A stretch of DNA of 64,000 nt. Origin: Paramecium sonneborni (lineage: Eukaryota > Ciliophora > Oligohymenophorea > Peniculida > Parameciidae). The position numbers and the translations under genes are program-made. Where the stretch lies: contig CAJJDN010000067.1 of the NCBI GenBank assembly GCA_905182985.1, forward strand, positions 272,452-336,451, written 5' to 3'. How positions within the stretch are numbered: the first letter of the stretch is position 1; each line of letters begins with the position of its first letter. This document shows positions 1-11,683 of the stretch, piece by piece. The notes under the pieces were generated by a model that ran no database searches, was not told where the DNA came from, and saw only the letters and a program-made list of their open reading frames with translations.

Positions 1-364
1 TACATGCTTGTAAAGTTTTAAATATTATTAAAAAATACTTAATGATTTCTGCTCTCTACGATCATTTTAATTTGTTAAGAATATAAAAATAAAATTCTAA
101 AAGATAATACTTTAAACACTAAAAGTAAAACATTTTATTTTATTTTTTCTAATCTTATATATCAATAATACATAAAAATTTTTCACTAACTTTCATAGAA
201 AATAACTCACTTTTGATAATGATGTATAAAAATTAAATTAATTTTACTTTTTCTATTTTTTTGATTTATGCTCTGATATTTAAGTCAAACAAACAGCAAA
301 AGATGAGATTTGCAAATTTAAGACTTAATGTTTAAGTGTAAATTATTATAGAAATAAAATTAAT
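1..364. other. Intergenic, nothing identified
   Basis: Very AT-rich sequence downstream of the minus-strand hydratase gene. No frame with a convincing protein and no RNA gene was recognised. It may hold the 3' end of a neighbour lying outside the window. Confidence 0.5.
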
Positions 365-790
365 TCAATTAATTAGGATTTTTGCTTCTCCTGTAATTGC
401 AATTTTCTATTAAAGTTTAAAGATAGTAGTATCCAATTTCAGAATTGATTTTCCTTTTATAAGTTTGATATCTTATATAAGAACTTAAGCTAATATTTAT
501 TCTTCAAAAAATATTGGAGCTTTAAAATATAAAGATTATTCTAAATAAATGGCCCCAGGAAAATTTGTACCTACTAATGTAGAGAATAAACCAGATGATA
601 GTATTCCATGCACTACTCTTTGTTTAAATACTGATTTAGAAGCAATTTATTCATCAACATGAATCGGATTGAAATCTTTAATGAGATTTGCATAAATTTT
701 GACATCTTCTTCTGTGAATTTTGTTTCCAGTTTGAATAATTGTCCAATTTGATATTACGAAAAAAAATATTGAATTTGCCTAAATTTCAT
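365..790 (-). CDS. MaoC-like (R)-hydratase, hot-dog fold
   Basis: Single-exon gene of 141 codons on the minus strand, ATG at 788-790 and TGA at 365-367. The protein carries the hydratase-2 signature DFNPIHVD (about residues 42-49), followed by VVHGILSSGL and the late strand GAIYLEQSLYFKAPI, which are the conserved MaoC/(R)-specific enoyl-CoA hydratase segments. The Asp and His of DFNPIH are the catalytic pair known for this family, so hydration of trans-2-enoyl-CoA is the expected reaction. Length equals a single hot-dog domain. The N-terminus (Arg, Gln and Phe rich, little acid) could target mitochondria, but that is inference. It is transcribed away from the 5S gene. The family is secure; the exact acyl substrate is not. 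Confidence 0.85.
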
Positions 791-850
791 GTTTTAATAA
801 TTGAATAAAAATTTTATAAGAATTTTTTAGAATGAAGAGAAAACCTTGGG

Positions 851-858
851 TATAAAAG
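851..858 (+). promoter_or_regulatory. TATA-like box upstream of 5S rRNA
   Basis: TATAAAAG lies about 29 bp before the 5S start. An upstream TATA element at this distance is known for Pol III 5S genes in some fungi and plants. Its role here is inferred from position only. Confidence 0.4.
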
Positions 859-879
859 TAAAGTAATGATATAATAATC

Positions 880-998
880 GTTGTCGGCCATACTAAGCCT
901 AAAGCACCGGATCCCATTCGAACTCCGAAGTTAAGCGGCTTAAGGCGAGGTTAGTACTAAGGTGGGGGACCGCTTGGGAAGTCCTCGTGTTGACAACC
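880..998 (+). rRNA. 5S ribosomal RNA
   Basis: About 119 nt with terminal complementarity: GTTGTC at the start pairs with GACAAC at the end. It contains the universal 5S internal segments, including CCGGATCCCATTCGAACTCC, GAAGTTAAGC and GGTGGGGGACC, and closely follows the ciliate 5S sequence. A T-run follows at once. Only one copy is present in the window, between protein genes and not in a tandem array. Product: RNA of the large ribosomal subunit, made by RNA polymerase III. Confidence 0.97.
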
Positions 999-999
999 C

Positions 1000-1008
1000 T
1001 TTTTTTTT
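1000..1008 (+). terminator. Pol III oligo-T terminator of 5S
   Basis: Nine consecutive T residues directly after the mature 5S end, the standard Pol III stop signal. Confidence 0.8.
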
Positions 1009-1233
1009 ATTTTATATTTTTATATTGTTGTTAAATTGACTGTTTATAATTAAAAATAAGCAATATTTTAGACAAATAATTATCAGATAAATTGAAATTA
1101 TCAGATAATATCTCTTAAGAATTATGACAAGTTGATTTAAAATACGTATTTTCTCGAGTTATTTATCACATGAAAAATACATTTTAATGTATAAATATTA
1201 TTATCCTAAAAATAATTATAACAGGTCTAGTAT

Positions 1234-3347
1234 ATGACTTCTTTTGTATAATCAACATTTGCAATATCGACAAAGCCAAATTTTGAATTTTTATAGCATT
1301 AAATTGATTCTGACTCAGAGAATGAAGAACAAAGATAAAAATTATTATTAATGCATGATAATCAGAAGGAATAAAAAAAGTTTAAGAAATTAATTGATAT
1401 CGAGATGGTAAAGGAAGAATTGAAAAACAGACCTAATGTTGAATAGAGATTAAGTACTATATAAAAGAAAAAAATTTCAAAGATAAAAAGTGTTCGTACT
1501 CTAAGTGATCTTATAATACCGACATCTCCAGTTTTAATAGATCAATTAGGAACTTTGAAGAAGATAAAAGAGATACGTTAAGAGATGCCTCCTGAATTAA
1601 TGGGGAGAATTTATTCAGAACTAAGGTAATTTAAGAAATGATTATATTTAAGATATGAATTTGTGCCAGCCTTAAATCCAGTTTATAGATAGGGAGATTA
1701 AAATAAAAAATTTTACATTTTATTAGAAGGTAAAGTGGTTGTTATGAAACCAAAATAGAAGATGGTGGGATCCAGTAAAATAGAATTTGATGATAATTTG
1801 TAATAAAAAGCTTTAGGAAAAAATGAAGATGATCCATTTGGATTGAAAATTCTTTTTCCAGATTATATAATACTAAAAATCTTATTTTAAGGAGAGTATG
1901 TATATTTTAATAATTTTTTTAGTTCATTTGGAGAAGCAGCCATAAAATTAGATAGAGCTAGATCCTCAACAGTTTTTACATTAGAGGATACTCATTTTTT
2001 ATATTTAAATGAAAGTGCTTATCTGGAATATTTAAATCCATATTTAAGCATAGCATTAGATAAAAAGTTATAATTTTTTGAATAAACTCCAATCTTTAAA
2101 AATATTGATAGAGAAGATTATATGGGCATAGTTTTGGAATGTAAACTAATAACAATGAAAGCAGGAGAAGTAATATATGATGAAGGGGATAAAACTAAAT
2201 ATATATATTTTATTATTAATGGAGAAATTGAATTGCTGAAATAAGTAAAAAAGAAATCAGTAATTTTATCATCATATGGAGAATTTTAAAGCTTTGGTGA
2301 AGTTGAAATTATGATGAAAATAAATAGATATACAAAAGCAAAAGTAATTTCTCCAAGAGTTAATTGCTATAGAATTAGAAAAAGAATGTTTTTTGATAAT
2401 TTAGGTAATTATGGAGCTTATGAAAATATGAAAAAACATTCATCTGTAATTTATAAGCATTGGTAATTGATATGTCTTACAGTATAAAAATCAATTAATC
2501 CAAGAGATGAGGTACAATAATACGCCTTAATATTTTATAGGTTTATGAAGCTGCCCAAGATGATAGTTAAAATAGACCAAATTTTTTGGCTAAATCTATT
2601 TTAAATAAGAAACTCATAGAATCTTAAGGGTAGATATTAAGTCAAATTAAAGTTTTTTAAAATTTAACTGATACCAATCTTAAAGAACTAAAGAATATTA
2701 GTAGTGAGAATTAAAATCTACTTTAAAGAGTTTATAGCAATACACTCTAAAAATATTAAGCAAAGTTGTTAAAGAAACCTTAATTAGCTGTTTGTGATTC
2801 TGATGCCTCATGTATAAGAAATTAAAATAAATAACCTACAAACACTAGTATTAATTTTGATAATAATTCTACAATAAGTCCTTTAAATGAAAATAGTCTT
2901 GATCTAAAATTAAGCTCGAATAGATCATCTGTCATTATCAGAAGAGAGAGTTAATAAAAGATTACTCTTCCATCTCTGCATCCTTCATTACACATAGTTG
3001 GACCTTAACCTTAATCATTAAATACAGTTTTAGAATCTATTAGTAAATTACCAAGAGTTCCAAAAGATAATTTAGTTTTATCGTTAATGTATTAATAAGC
3101 ATACAAAGCTGAAAATCCTATTAAAAAAGCTAAAGAAATTTAATAAGTTATTTAAGCATCATATAGAAATGTATAAAATAGATTCTAACCCAAACAACAT
3201 CATTTAACAGAAATCTAACCATCATCAAATGAACATAGAATTAAGAATTTATAAATTACTGGATTAATGAGTATGAGATAATAAAAAAAGCAATATCTGA
3301 ATTTTGTACATCCAAAAAAAATTGTTGGAGGTAATCAAATTATTTGA
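1234..3347 (+). CDS. Protein with two cyclic-nucleotide-binding domains
   Basis: Spliced product about 676 aa using introns 1626-1652, 1896-1922 and 2512-2540. Two cNMP-binding beta-barrels are visible. The first starts near residue 130 (FYILLEGKVVVMK, later SFGEAAI). The second, near residue 290, has IYFIINGEIELL and SFGEVEIMMKINRYTKAKV. The phosphate cassette is imperfect: the usual FGE..L.....RAA is SFGEAAIKLDRARSSTV in domain 1, which keeps the Arg-Ala, while domain 2 lacks the Arg in RYTKAKV. The second domain may therefore bind no nucleotide. The C-terminal third is low-complexity, rich in Gln, Asn and Ser. There is no kinase or channel domain, so it is not a complete PKA regulatory subunit. 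Function beyond nucleotide sensing is unknown. Confidence 0.85.
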
Positions 3348-3422
3348 TGCTAGAATATAATCAAATTAGTTAATGAATATAAAATACATTTATAACGTTA
3401 TTATTTTTGTAAATATACATCA

Positions 3423-5515
3423 TCAATTTACTATTTCTTCTTTAATTATTTTTTGATACAAAACAAAATTTTTTGGATCTTCATCATTCCAACCTAATAA
3501 TTTTATTCTTTGTTCTTTAGTATCATTATAAATCTTTTTTTTATCATTGAGATATTGAGTAAACTAAAATTCTCATTTTAATACTTACTTATTCTTTCAT
3601 TTCTTTTCTCTTTTATTCTCTATCATATTTAGCTTTATTCAGAATTTTATCATCTTCAGCTTCATATTTCTTTACAAACTACTTTGAATTGTTTTATAAT
3701 TCTTATTCCTCTTTTAATGATAATAAATGAATTGGTTTGTTTCTCCAATGAATATCTGTAATCTTAGTCACAGTATCTTTTATTAATTATTCTCCTATAG
3801 CACTCCAAATATTTACACTATGCCACAAATCACTCATTGTTATGAAATACTAGAGTAATTATTAAAAACTATTACTATTCCTGTTGGATCCCATTAGGCA
3901 TGACTCATATAAAAATGATTTGTTGATTTTGTTATCTCTATTATTAATTATTCATTCTTTCTTGATATCTGGCCAAATTCAACCTTTCCTTAATCAGGTG
4001 AATTTTTTGTTTTATTAACCATAGCAAAATAATTCTAAAATTATATCATTCTTTACTCCATTTGATGCCCATAACAATTCATTTGTATCTCTTCCTTTTT
4101 ATTCTCCAAGTTAATGTAATTTTATTCCTTTTTTAGAATCTTCTTAAACTGAATAAAGATGGAAAGTAAACTATTAAGTAGGTTTTTATTATTTATCTTT
4201 TTCTCTATAAGATAATCCAAATTTTCCAGTATTAAGTTCTGGAAATATACTCTCAACATCCTCATTAATTGTGTGTTCATCGATTTCAAATGGATCAATT
4301 CTATTTAAATTACCTACTTGAATTGTAGTTGCAAAAACTTTATTCTTTTGTTTTTTTTTTATCAGAGTAGCTACCCATTTTCCATATGTATGTACAAAAA
4401 TTTGAATGCTATCAATTTCAAATGCAATGTTTCTCCATTTAACATCAATATTTCGTTTATAGTCATGTAAGAAAATTTGAGTTTTAATATCTTTCCCATA
4501 GCAAACAACTGCAAGATAATTAGTTTAAGGAACCCATTCAATTTGTTTAACTCCAACAGCCTTAAGATTTAATTAATTTTTCTGATAAAATTCAGGTGCT
4601 TCATAAATTTAAATTTCATCTTAAGTTTATAAGGCTAACCATTTATTATCTTTATTAAATTTGAATTGTTTTATAGATGATTATTATAATACAATTTATC
4701 TCAATTATCTTTCTTCTCTAATATTCCAAATAATAAATTGCTAAAATATGATTATATATTTATACTTGTAATCCATCAAAACTTATCATATATTGTTCAT
4801 CTGGACTAAATAATAATTCTGAAACTCTTTTGTGTTCAAATATATGCAATTATTCAAGTTCCTAAGCTCCATAAAGTGAGAATTCATTTTCAGTGAATAA
4901 AACTAAATATTAACCTAAAGGTGACCATTGTAATCTGTCATATGATGGCAATTTCTTTTCATTAACATTATCTTCTAATTTCTTTTCTAATGAATTTAAC
5001 CATTTGAGTGAGAGCTTAGTCTTTTCTTATACAATAGTAACAGCTGCTCTAGGATCTTTATGAAATGCTAGTAACTCTTATCTAGATTTGAGTGCAATTG
5101 GTGTATATTCTGCGGTTTGATTGATGTGATTTATTTATTTTTAAGTAAAGGCTAATAATTGATGTTTAGCATCAAAATTTTAATTAGTTATCTATTCTGC
5201 TGCTTATTATGCTTAATCTTCATTTTCATATGATAAGATAGCTTAACCAAGATTATTAAGTTCAATATCTACAAATTAAATATAGTTGTTCTTTTTGAGA
5301 TATCCTTTGAGTGCTATTGTAAGTTTAGATTTCATTTCTTCTTTTACTTTTGGTAATCCAATAAGAAGAATATTATGATTGGAATTGAAATTCAATTTAG
5401 GAAAGCCAGACAAGAAGTCTTTATTTATTTTTTCGATTTCTTCACTTCCTCTCTTAATATATTCAATGGGTAAGTCTTCCCCAGAAAAATCAATTAACTC
5501 TTGTAATTGGCTCAT
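3423..5515 (-). CDS. EIF3B: Translation initiation factor eIF3 subunit b
   Basis: About 664 aa after removing four introns, among them 3564-3588 and 4035-4056. The N-terminus holds an RRM-like domain (HNILLIGLPKV as RNP2-like strand, QAILSYENEDQAQQAAE). This is followed by the eIF3b WD-propeller (KLPSYDRLQWSPLGQYLVLF, ELLFSPDEQYMISFDGLQ, FHLYSVQEDSKKGIKL) and a charged C-terminal helix ending LGWNDEDPKNF. Order and motifs match eIF3b/Prt1, the scaffold that joins eIF3a, g and i on the 40S subunit. It is slightly shorter than the human protein because the acidic N-terminal extension is missing. The start codon at 5513-5515 directly precedes the RRM. Identification is firm. Confidence 0.92.
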
Positions 5516-5598
5516 AATCTCAAATTAAATTTTTATTATAGAAATAGGAAAATTATTTCAGATGAATCACCCCTGAAAATCGTTAGTATAATATTCCT

Positions 5599-6300
5599 TC
5601 AATAGATTTTACTACTTTAGAGCTTTATTTTGTAGAATATTTATAGTCTATTTGGCATTATCTAATTCGAGGGTTCTAGATAATAAAAAGAAAAGTTATA
5701 CAATTTCTACAGTTGATCTTTTAAATATTAGATCTCTTAAATGAGTTCATTAGATTGTTCAGTATTCTAACTAGAATTAATCTTCTATAATTTTTCAACT
5801 AGTTATTTTAGTTCCTATTTTTCCGTGAATAGTTTTTAGTAATCATTAATTGATTAACAATGAGTATCATCTTAAGAATAAGATGATTTGCGTTTGGCTT
5901 CGATATCTAAAATTTCTTAATATATTTATTTTGTTTCTCTTAATTCTTGAATCATAATCTCTGAATCTAAACTGATTTCTGACTTTAGTCTAGAAATAGC
6001 ACTTTCTTTGAGATATTCATAATGTTATCTTTTTATTTATCTTATAGGATACTTGACTTATTCTAATTATTACTAGTGATATTTATTCTAATCATCTAAT
6101 TATTAATGAAGCATAGAAATTTCAGCATCTTTCTCACTAATTTGAATCTGTAATCTATCCACTAATCTAATTACTTTATTTAATTCAAACACTGTCTATT
6201 TAGACAATATAAATTATACCTAATCTTTTTCAATACTCAATTTACTCAATTAAGTCCGACACAACTGTAATTCTTCCTTCAGTTGCTATTGATTTGACAT
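5599..6300 (-). CDS. Coiled-coil protein, unknown function
   Basis: One open frame of 233 aa from ATG 6298-6300 to TGA 5599-5601. Nearly the whole length is heptad-rich (for example KEELQLCRTQLSKLSIEKD and KLFTEKQELKQLVEKLQKI) with many Gln and Glu. No catalytic motif, signal peptide or membrane segment is seen. The last ~30 residues are basic and hydrophobic, and the end could differ if a short intron lies near 5560-5600. It lies 83 bp upstream of the eIF3b start on the same strand. It is divergently arranged with the membrane protein that starts at 6348. Family not recognised. Confidence 0.65.
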
Positions 6301-6347
6301 TAAATAAATTAATGACAGAATCCATTTAATTTCGAGGTCCTTTGGAG

Positions 6348-7371
6348 ATGGAAGGCCCAGGTAATTCATTTTATATATTTAGATGATTTAGATGATGACG
6401 ATAACTACATGAGACCAGGTTTAGAAACAACAGGCTTACAAAATCGTAAATAAAAAGATTAACCCACTAAAAAATCTCTATACTTTGCAGTCATCTGCTT
6501 TTTTGCAGGTTTATTTTATTTCTATTCTACATATGAACCACCTATTAATGATGATCATTTTGAATTCATTACTAAATCTACATTTGAATGCAGTAGATAA
6601 TAATATTGGACAAAAAAAGGCTGTGAACTTAATCCTATTGGTTGTTCTTTAAGTGTAGAAAAGTCAGGTTTATGTGTTGTATGCAATCAAGGATACTTCC
6701 TATCCCTTACAGGAGGATGTATTAAAGATTGTTAAGAATCAAATGATTAATTCTGCACATCTAAGAACGATGTTATACTCTCAAATATGTATAAACCAAC
6801 AAATAGTTCTTATACTAAATTTGAAATACCTTACATATTGATTCAACATCCTAATCCAACTCAATTACTTTATATTTCTGATGTCGAACTTTTTAAATTA
6901 GAACCTTATAATATAAAACAAAATTCTATAATCATCAAATTTGAAGACTATTTTCTATTGAATAATTAAGAATTTCATTATGCTTTTAGAGATTTCTAAA
7001 TCTTTATAGAAACAAAATTACTTAATGTTTCCTCCATTAAAAAAACATATGTTGCTTTTGAGGATAAATCACAAGGACTTCTTTTCTATTTGAAATCTCA
7101 AAATAAAAATGATAGCACCTTCTTAATTAATCCAAAAGTTTTAGATGAAGCATAATTTTATGTTGAAACCTACGAAATCTAATCATTTGATGAATTATTA
7201 ACTAATAGAACTTTTAATGTCACTGTACTTCATACAGACAATCTTACAGATCAAATAAAATGTAAAAAGACATTGAGATTAATGCCTGAATTAGATAATT
7301 TAGATCAGAAGTATTGTCATAATTTAATTAAATAGGGACGACACAAATTAAAGTCAATCAGAAGAACTTGA
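6348..7371 (+). CDS. Single-pass membrane protein with Cys-rich luminal region
   Basis: 333 aa after removal of a 22-nt intron that begins after codon 4. A basic cytosolic stretch (KKSLY) precedes one membrane helix (about residues 37-54, FAVICFFAGLFYFYS). Next comes a Cys-containing segment (about residues 72-125, with CELNPIGCSL and CVVCNQGYF) and a larger beta-rich domain with several N-x-S/T sites. This is type II topology with the bulk outside or luminal. No family was recognised. A second possible intron near 7310 would extend the gene into the convergent neighbour; the unspliced reading gives an exact codon count and leaves 85 bp between the two stop codons, so it is preferred. Confidence 0.6.
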
Positions 7372-7456
7372 TTGTTTTAAAATAGAAGAATCATAAATCA
7401 TAGAAAAAATTGTACATCCTAATTGATTTTATTATAATGTTATTTACAAAAACAGA

Positions 7457-7884
7457 TCATTTTCTTTATTAGAACTATTTTTATTTTCCTATTGTTTTAT
7501 TTAAATTTTTTTAATTATGTTTTTATGATTCCTTTTTCGCCTTCTAAGCTACCTTATCTTTTTCATTCTCTTACGATTTCTTCTTCTTTTATGACTTTTT
7601 TGACTCTTCTTGAGTTAACTCCTTCTTTTCTCTTTCCATCTAACTTAATTGACCTCTTAAATAGAGTAATGTTAATAACAATCCAGCATCAAGGAAAGTC
7701 AGAATCCAAAAATGAATAGCACTTCACATAAATTATTTTAATACAATTATTTTTCTATCGTTAGTGCAATTAATGGAAAAGATATTAATCCAAATATAGA
7801 GGAATATGTCAACCATACCATCATCTTCTCTGCTGTAGGTAATAAACTGCTAAAAGTAAAATCGACTGCTTCTTCTTCTGACAT
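7457..7884 (-). CDS. Small two-TM protein with lysine-rich tail
   Basis: 134 aa, made from two exons joined across a 23-nt intron. The join changes frame and connects two good membrane helices: about residues 22-44 (MVWLTYSSIFGLISFPLIAL) and 48-68 (FWILTFLDAGLLLTLLY). The tail of about 65 residues is extremely rich in Lys, Glu, Gln and Ser (EESKKSQKKKKSQENEK), suggesting a cytosolic charged extension. The layout resembles small ER membrane proteins, but no family signature was recognised. It is transcribed divergently from the DPP3 gene, with very little DNA between them, and convergently with the 6348-7371 gene. Confidence 0.6.
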
Positions 7885-7921
7885 AAATATTTTAAATATT
7901 TTTAAGATAATATTTATTTTT

Positions 7922-10093
7922 TTGCTTGAATTAATATCATTACAAGTGAATCTTTAATTGAAAATTTAAATAATAAATCAAGCTCCAGTGATTTAAGTAA
8001 ACTCTCCAATCACATCATTTGTTAGTCCAGATTTTAAAGTATGTATAATAACAAAACTTATATTAGGTGCTGAATGAAAACGAAAAATAATATGCTTATC
8101 ATTTCGCAAGAGCTTCTTGGGAAGGAGCAAGAATCTGTTATTTTTAGAGATCTTATGAATCACCAGGATTATTTTATATTTTTCATAAGATATTCTCTAC
8201 TGAAAAGCCATAAGCTGTGTCATAGCGTTTATTAAAGAAAGGATGGAACCATGAAGAAATCTAATAATTATTTGTATATATTGCTGCTGTATTTTAAAAT
8301 TCAGGTAACTATAAAAGCTTTGGAGATTCAAAATTCATACCTGAAGTATCTTAAGAAAGATTTGAATAATTTATTACTACATCCCCAGGATATAAAGTAG
8401 ATTAAGTTTGGTAAAGTATTTAAAATATATTTATAATTATGATACACCTTATGGTTTGATTGATTTATAAGAAAAGGATGGTTCTAATTCTTATTATAGT
8501 ACTAATTTAAGAGGAGAGTTATTAGAGGCTGTTGATAAATTCTTAATAGCTTAAGGAGTTTCTGAATTAAATACAAGAGTAATTAAAATTGGAGAGGATA
8601 TTCATGTATTAGTAGCTTCAGTCAATGAAAGTTAGAAAGATTTAGGAGTAGTACATAATCATAATGTTAAATTGATTTTTGGTGATTTTGCTCCTTTTCT
8701 TAATAGTGTTGTAAATCATCTTACAGCTGCTCTTCAATATGCTGCTAATGATTATCAAAAGAATATGATTTAAGCTTATATTGAACATTTCAAAAGTGGA
8801 AATATTGAATTACACAAATAATCATAAAGACATTGGATCAAAGATAAAGGACCTGTTATAGAAACTAATATTGGATTTATTGAAACTTATTTAGATCCAC
8901 TTAAAGTTAGAGCTGAATGGGAAGGTTTTGTTGCTGTTGTTAATAAAGAAGAAAGTGCTCTCTTAAATTAATTAGTTAATAAAGCTGAAGATATTATCAA
9001 ATATTTACCTTGGCCCAAAGAATTTGAAGTTGATGTCTATAAAAGACCTGATTTTACTTCATTAGAAGTCTTAGCCTTTGCTAGTTCTGGTACACCCTTA
9101 GGTATCAACATACCGAATTATGATGATATCAGATAAAGTGAAGGATTTAAGAATGTTAATCTGGGTAATACTATAGGTAAATTATCAAAAGAATCAATAA
9201 ATTTTTTAGATGAAGCAGATCAAGAGATATTTTATAAATATTAATCAGAAGCTATATTTTTGATTGTTGCACTTCATGAATTGATTGGCCATGGTGCTGG
9301 AAAAGTTTTTATGAAAGATAAAGATGGAAATTTAAATTTTAATATCGAAAATACAATAAATCCATTAACAAATGAAAAAGTTGATTCATTTTATAACCAT
9401 GGAGAACAATGGCATTCTAAATTTGGTGAATTTTCAGGAGCAATGGAAGAATGTAAAGCTGATGCTACTGCATTATATTTATCTACTTATGATGATGTAG
9501 TAAAATTATTGTTACCAAATTAATCTGAAGAAGATAGAAGAAATACTGTTTTTGCAGGATGGCTATTTATTGTTCATAGAGCTGTATAAGGATTAGAATT
9601 TTATAATCCAGAATAAAAGAAATGGGGTTAAGCACATGTCTTAGCTAGAAATGTTATATTATAATCTCTTATTAGAGAGGATCCAGATATTATTAAAATC
9701 AAAGAGACTTAATTAAATAATAAACCTTATCTTTTTTTAAAATTTGATTAGTCTAAATTATACACTACAGGTAAGAAAGCTATTTCTAATTTAATTTTGC
9801 ATTTATAAGTATTTAAATCTATTGGAGCTGGAAATGAAGGTGTATAATTCTTTAGTGATTTGGCTACTGTTAATGACTTATTCCTTAATTATAGAGATAT
9901 TGTTATTTAAAATAAATTTCCAAGAAGATTAGAAATTCAACCAAATCTCATTTTAGAAGATGGATAGGTTAAACTCAAGGAATATGAATCTACATTTGCT
10001 GGAATTATAGAGTCTTAAGTTGAACATCACATAGAGAATATAGAAATTACAAAAGACTTATTTTTAAATGTATAAAAGTTATTTTAGAACTGA
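7922..10093 (+). CDS. DPP3: Dipeptidyl peptidase III (zinc metallopeptidase M49)
   Basis: The M49 zinc site is intact: HELIGH followed by GAGK (around 9278-9307), with the second ligand motif EECKAD (around 9448-9465). Flanking blocks [52 protein letters not shown] and [17 protein letters not shown] match DPP3 over its whole length. It should release dipeptides from oligopeptide N-termini in the cytosol. A 28-nt intron (8039-8066) is clear. Two problems remain. No in-frame ATG is visible upstream of the conserved N-terminal block, so the start given is only the limit of the open frame. The frame also changes near 8397-8416, where either a 20-nt intron or an indel is needed. The family call is certain, the exact model is not. 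Confidence 0.9.
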
Positions 10094-10446
10094 AATATTT
10101 ATTAAATAAATTAAAATATTTTTTATCAACAAATAACTTTTAATACATAAATCACTAATATTAATTGTTGATCTAAATTCTAAATGAATAGTTTAAGATA
10201 AAAGATTTTAAATAAAATATATCAGTAAATATAACTCTATTTTAGAAAAGATTAATTCAAATATTCAAACAATCAAATCTATCATTATTATTTTATATAT
10301 CTATATCTTAATAATCCATATTTTTATTGATTCATATACTTAGTTAATCTTGTCTATTGAATTTAATAAATGTATCAACTCTATTTATAATTTGATGACA
10401 GAGTTCGATAAGTTTTTCATAAAACGGATATACTATATTAAATTTA
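10094..10446. promoter_or_regulatory. Intergenic region upstream of trichocyst protein gene
   Basis: 353 bp of AT-rich DNA between the DPP3 stop and the trichocyst matrix protein start. It presumably holds the promoter of the latter. No specific motif could be assigned and no gene is seen. Confidence 0.4.
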
Positions 10447-11569
10447 ATGAAATTAGCCTTAGTGTTATTAGCACTAATTGGACTCTCTTATGGAATCTCA
10501 TCAAAAATAAGTCATGTTAAAAAATTAGAAGAACTCTAAAGAACTAAACTAGGCAAAACCATTTTAAATCTCGTCAATCTACACTCATTAGTTTAGGGAC
10601 CAATTTAGGAACTTATAGAAACTATTGAAGAATTAGTAAAAAAGAGTATAATAATAGATCGAAGATATAAAAAATAATATAGATGATAATTATTACAAAT
10701 TTTAGATGCGAACAAATGAGCACAACTTATATATAAGTCAAGTTAACTAACAATTATAAGATGCTGATTAAGAAATTGCAAGAATGATTGATGTTATAGA
10801 TAATTTACTTATTCCTAGAAGTGATTAAATTACCATTAGAATTTAATCCTTAATTGAAAATGATGAGTTTAATCGAAAAAACCTAGATGAAATAAATTTG
10901 CTTAGACAATTAGAAAATTAAGCTTTCTTACAATAAATTTAAGAAGATAATGATGCTATTGATGCAACTGATGATGCTATTAGTTTAGTAAGTTCTTTAT
11001 CAACTCCATCTTTATTATAAATCAAGAATATTAAATTCACTCTCAAAAGATTATCATAAAAATAATGGAATCGAGTTAATTAAGGTCCTATGGTATTAGC
11101 ATTACTTCAAATTGCAATTAATTAGAATTTTGCTGATTAAGATATTCTAAAATAAATAATTGATGCTTTAAATGAATTTAGAAATTCAATAGTAGAAGCT
11201 ATGAATGATTTATCTAAACAAGAATAAATCAATTAGTAAGAATTTTTAGAAAGATTAGATTAATTGGAAGATGAACATCATGAATTCCAAAAATAAATTA
11301 GCTAAGCATAAGTTGATTTAGATGCAACAATTTGTAATTTATATCTTAATAAATATTTAGAAAAATTAAATGATAGTAATCAATTCCTAATACAAAAATA
11401 GGCTGATAGAATATAATATTAATAATAATTAGATCTAGAAAATGAAACTTATGCTGTTGATATTGATATTTATAATTAAATCTCCACCGAACTGGAAAGA
11501 GAGTTACCTATAGCAGAATAAGGATTATCACTCATAAATTCAGCTGATTTTTCTGATATTAAAATATGA
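10447..11569 (+). CDS. Trichocyst matrix protein family member
   Basis: 366 aa after removal of intron 10636-10657. A signal peptide (MKLALVLLALIGLSYG) is followed by the element typical of Paramecium trichocyst matrix proteins: a small residue cluster, TKLGKTILNLVNLHS, then GP.QELIETIEELV. The rest is almost entirely heptad-repeat helix rich in Asp, Glu, Gln and Leu. A second family-type segment (RVNQGPMVLALLQIAI) lies near the middle. These proteins are secretory precursors cleaved into small polypeptides that crystallise inside trichocysts and expand on exocytosis. The gene is a member of a large multigene family, so no individual name is given. Almost no Cys is present, as expected for the family. 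Confidence 0.85.
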
Positions 11570-11683
11570 ATGATTTCTTAAGAAATTATAAACTATATAA
11601 TTCTAAAATTATTAAATAGTTATAATTCTTAAAGATAATAAATAGATATACAATTCTTATTTTAAAATATATTACAAAAAAAA

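Noticed and set aside
549..662. Plus-strand ORF of 37 aa that looked like a Rae1/Gle2 fragment
   Set aside because: The minus strand of the same DNA encodes a complete MaoC hydratase with its catalytic motif; the plus-strand resemblance is chance.
7492..7719. Plus-strand ORF with Ser/Leu/Phe-rich product
   Set aside because: It is antisense to the Lys/Glu tail of the two-TM protein, whose frame and intron are consistent.
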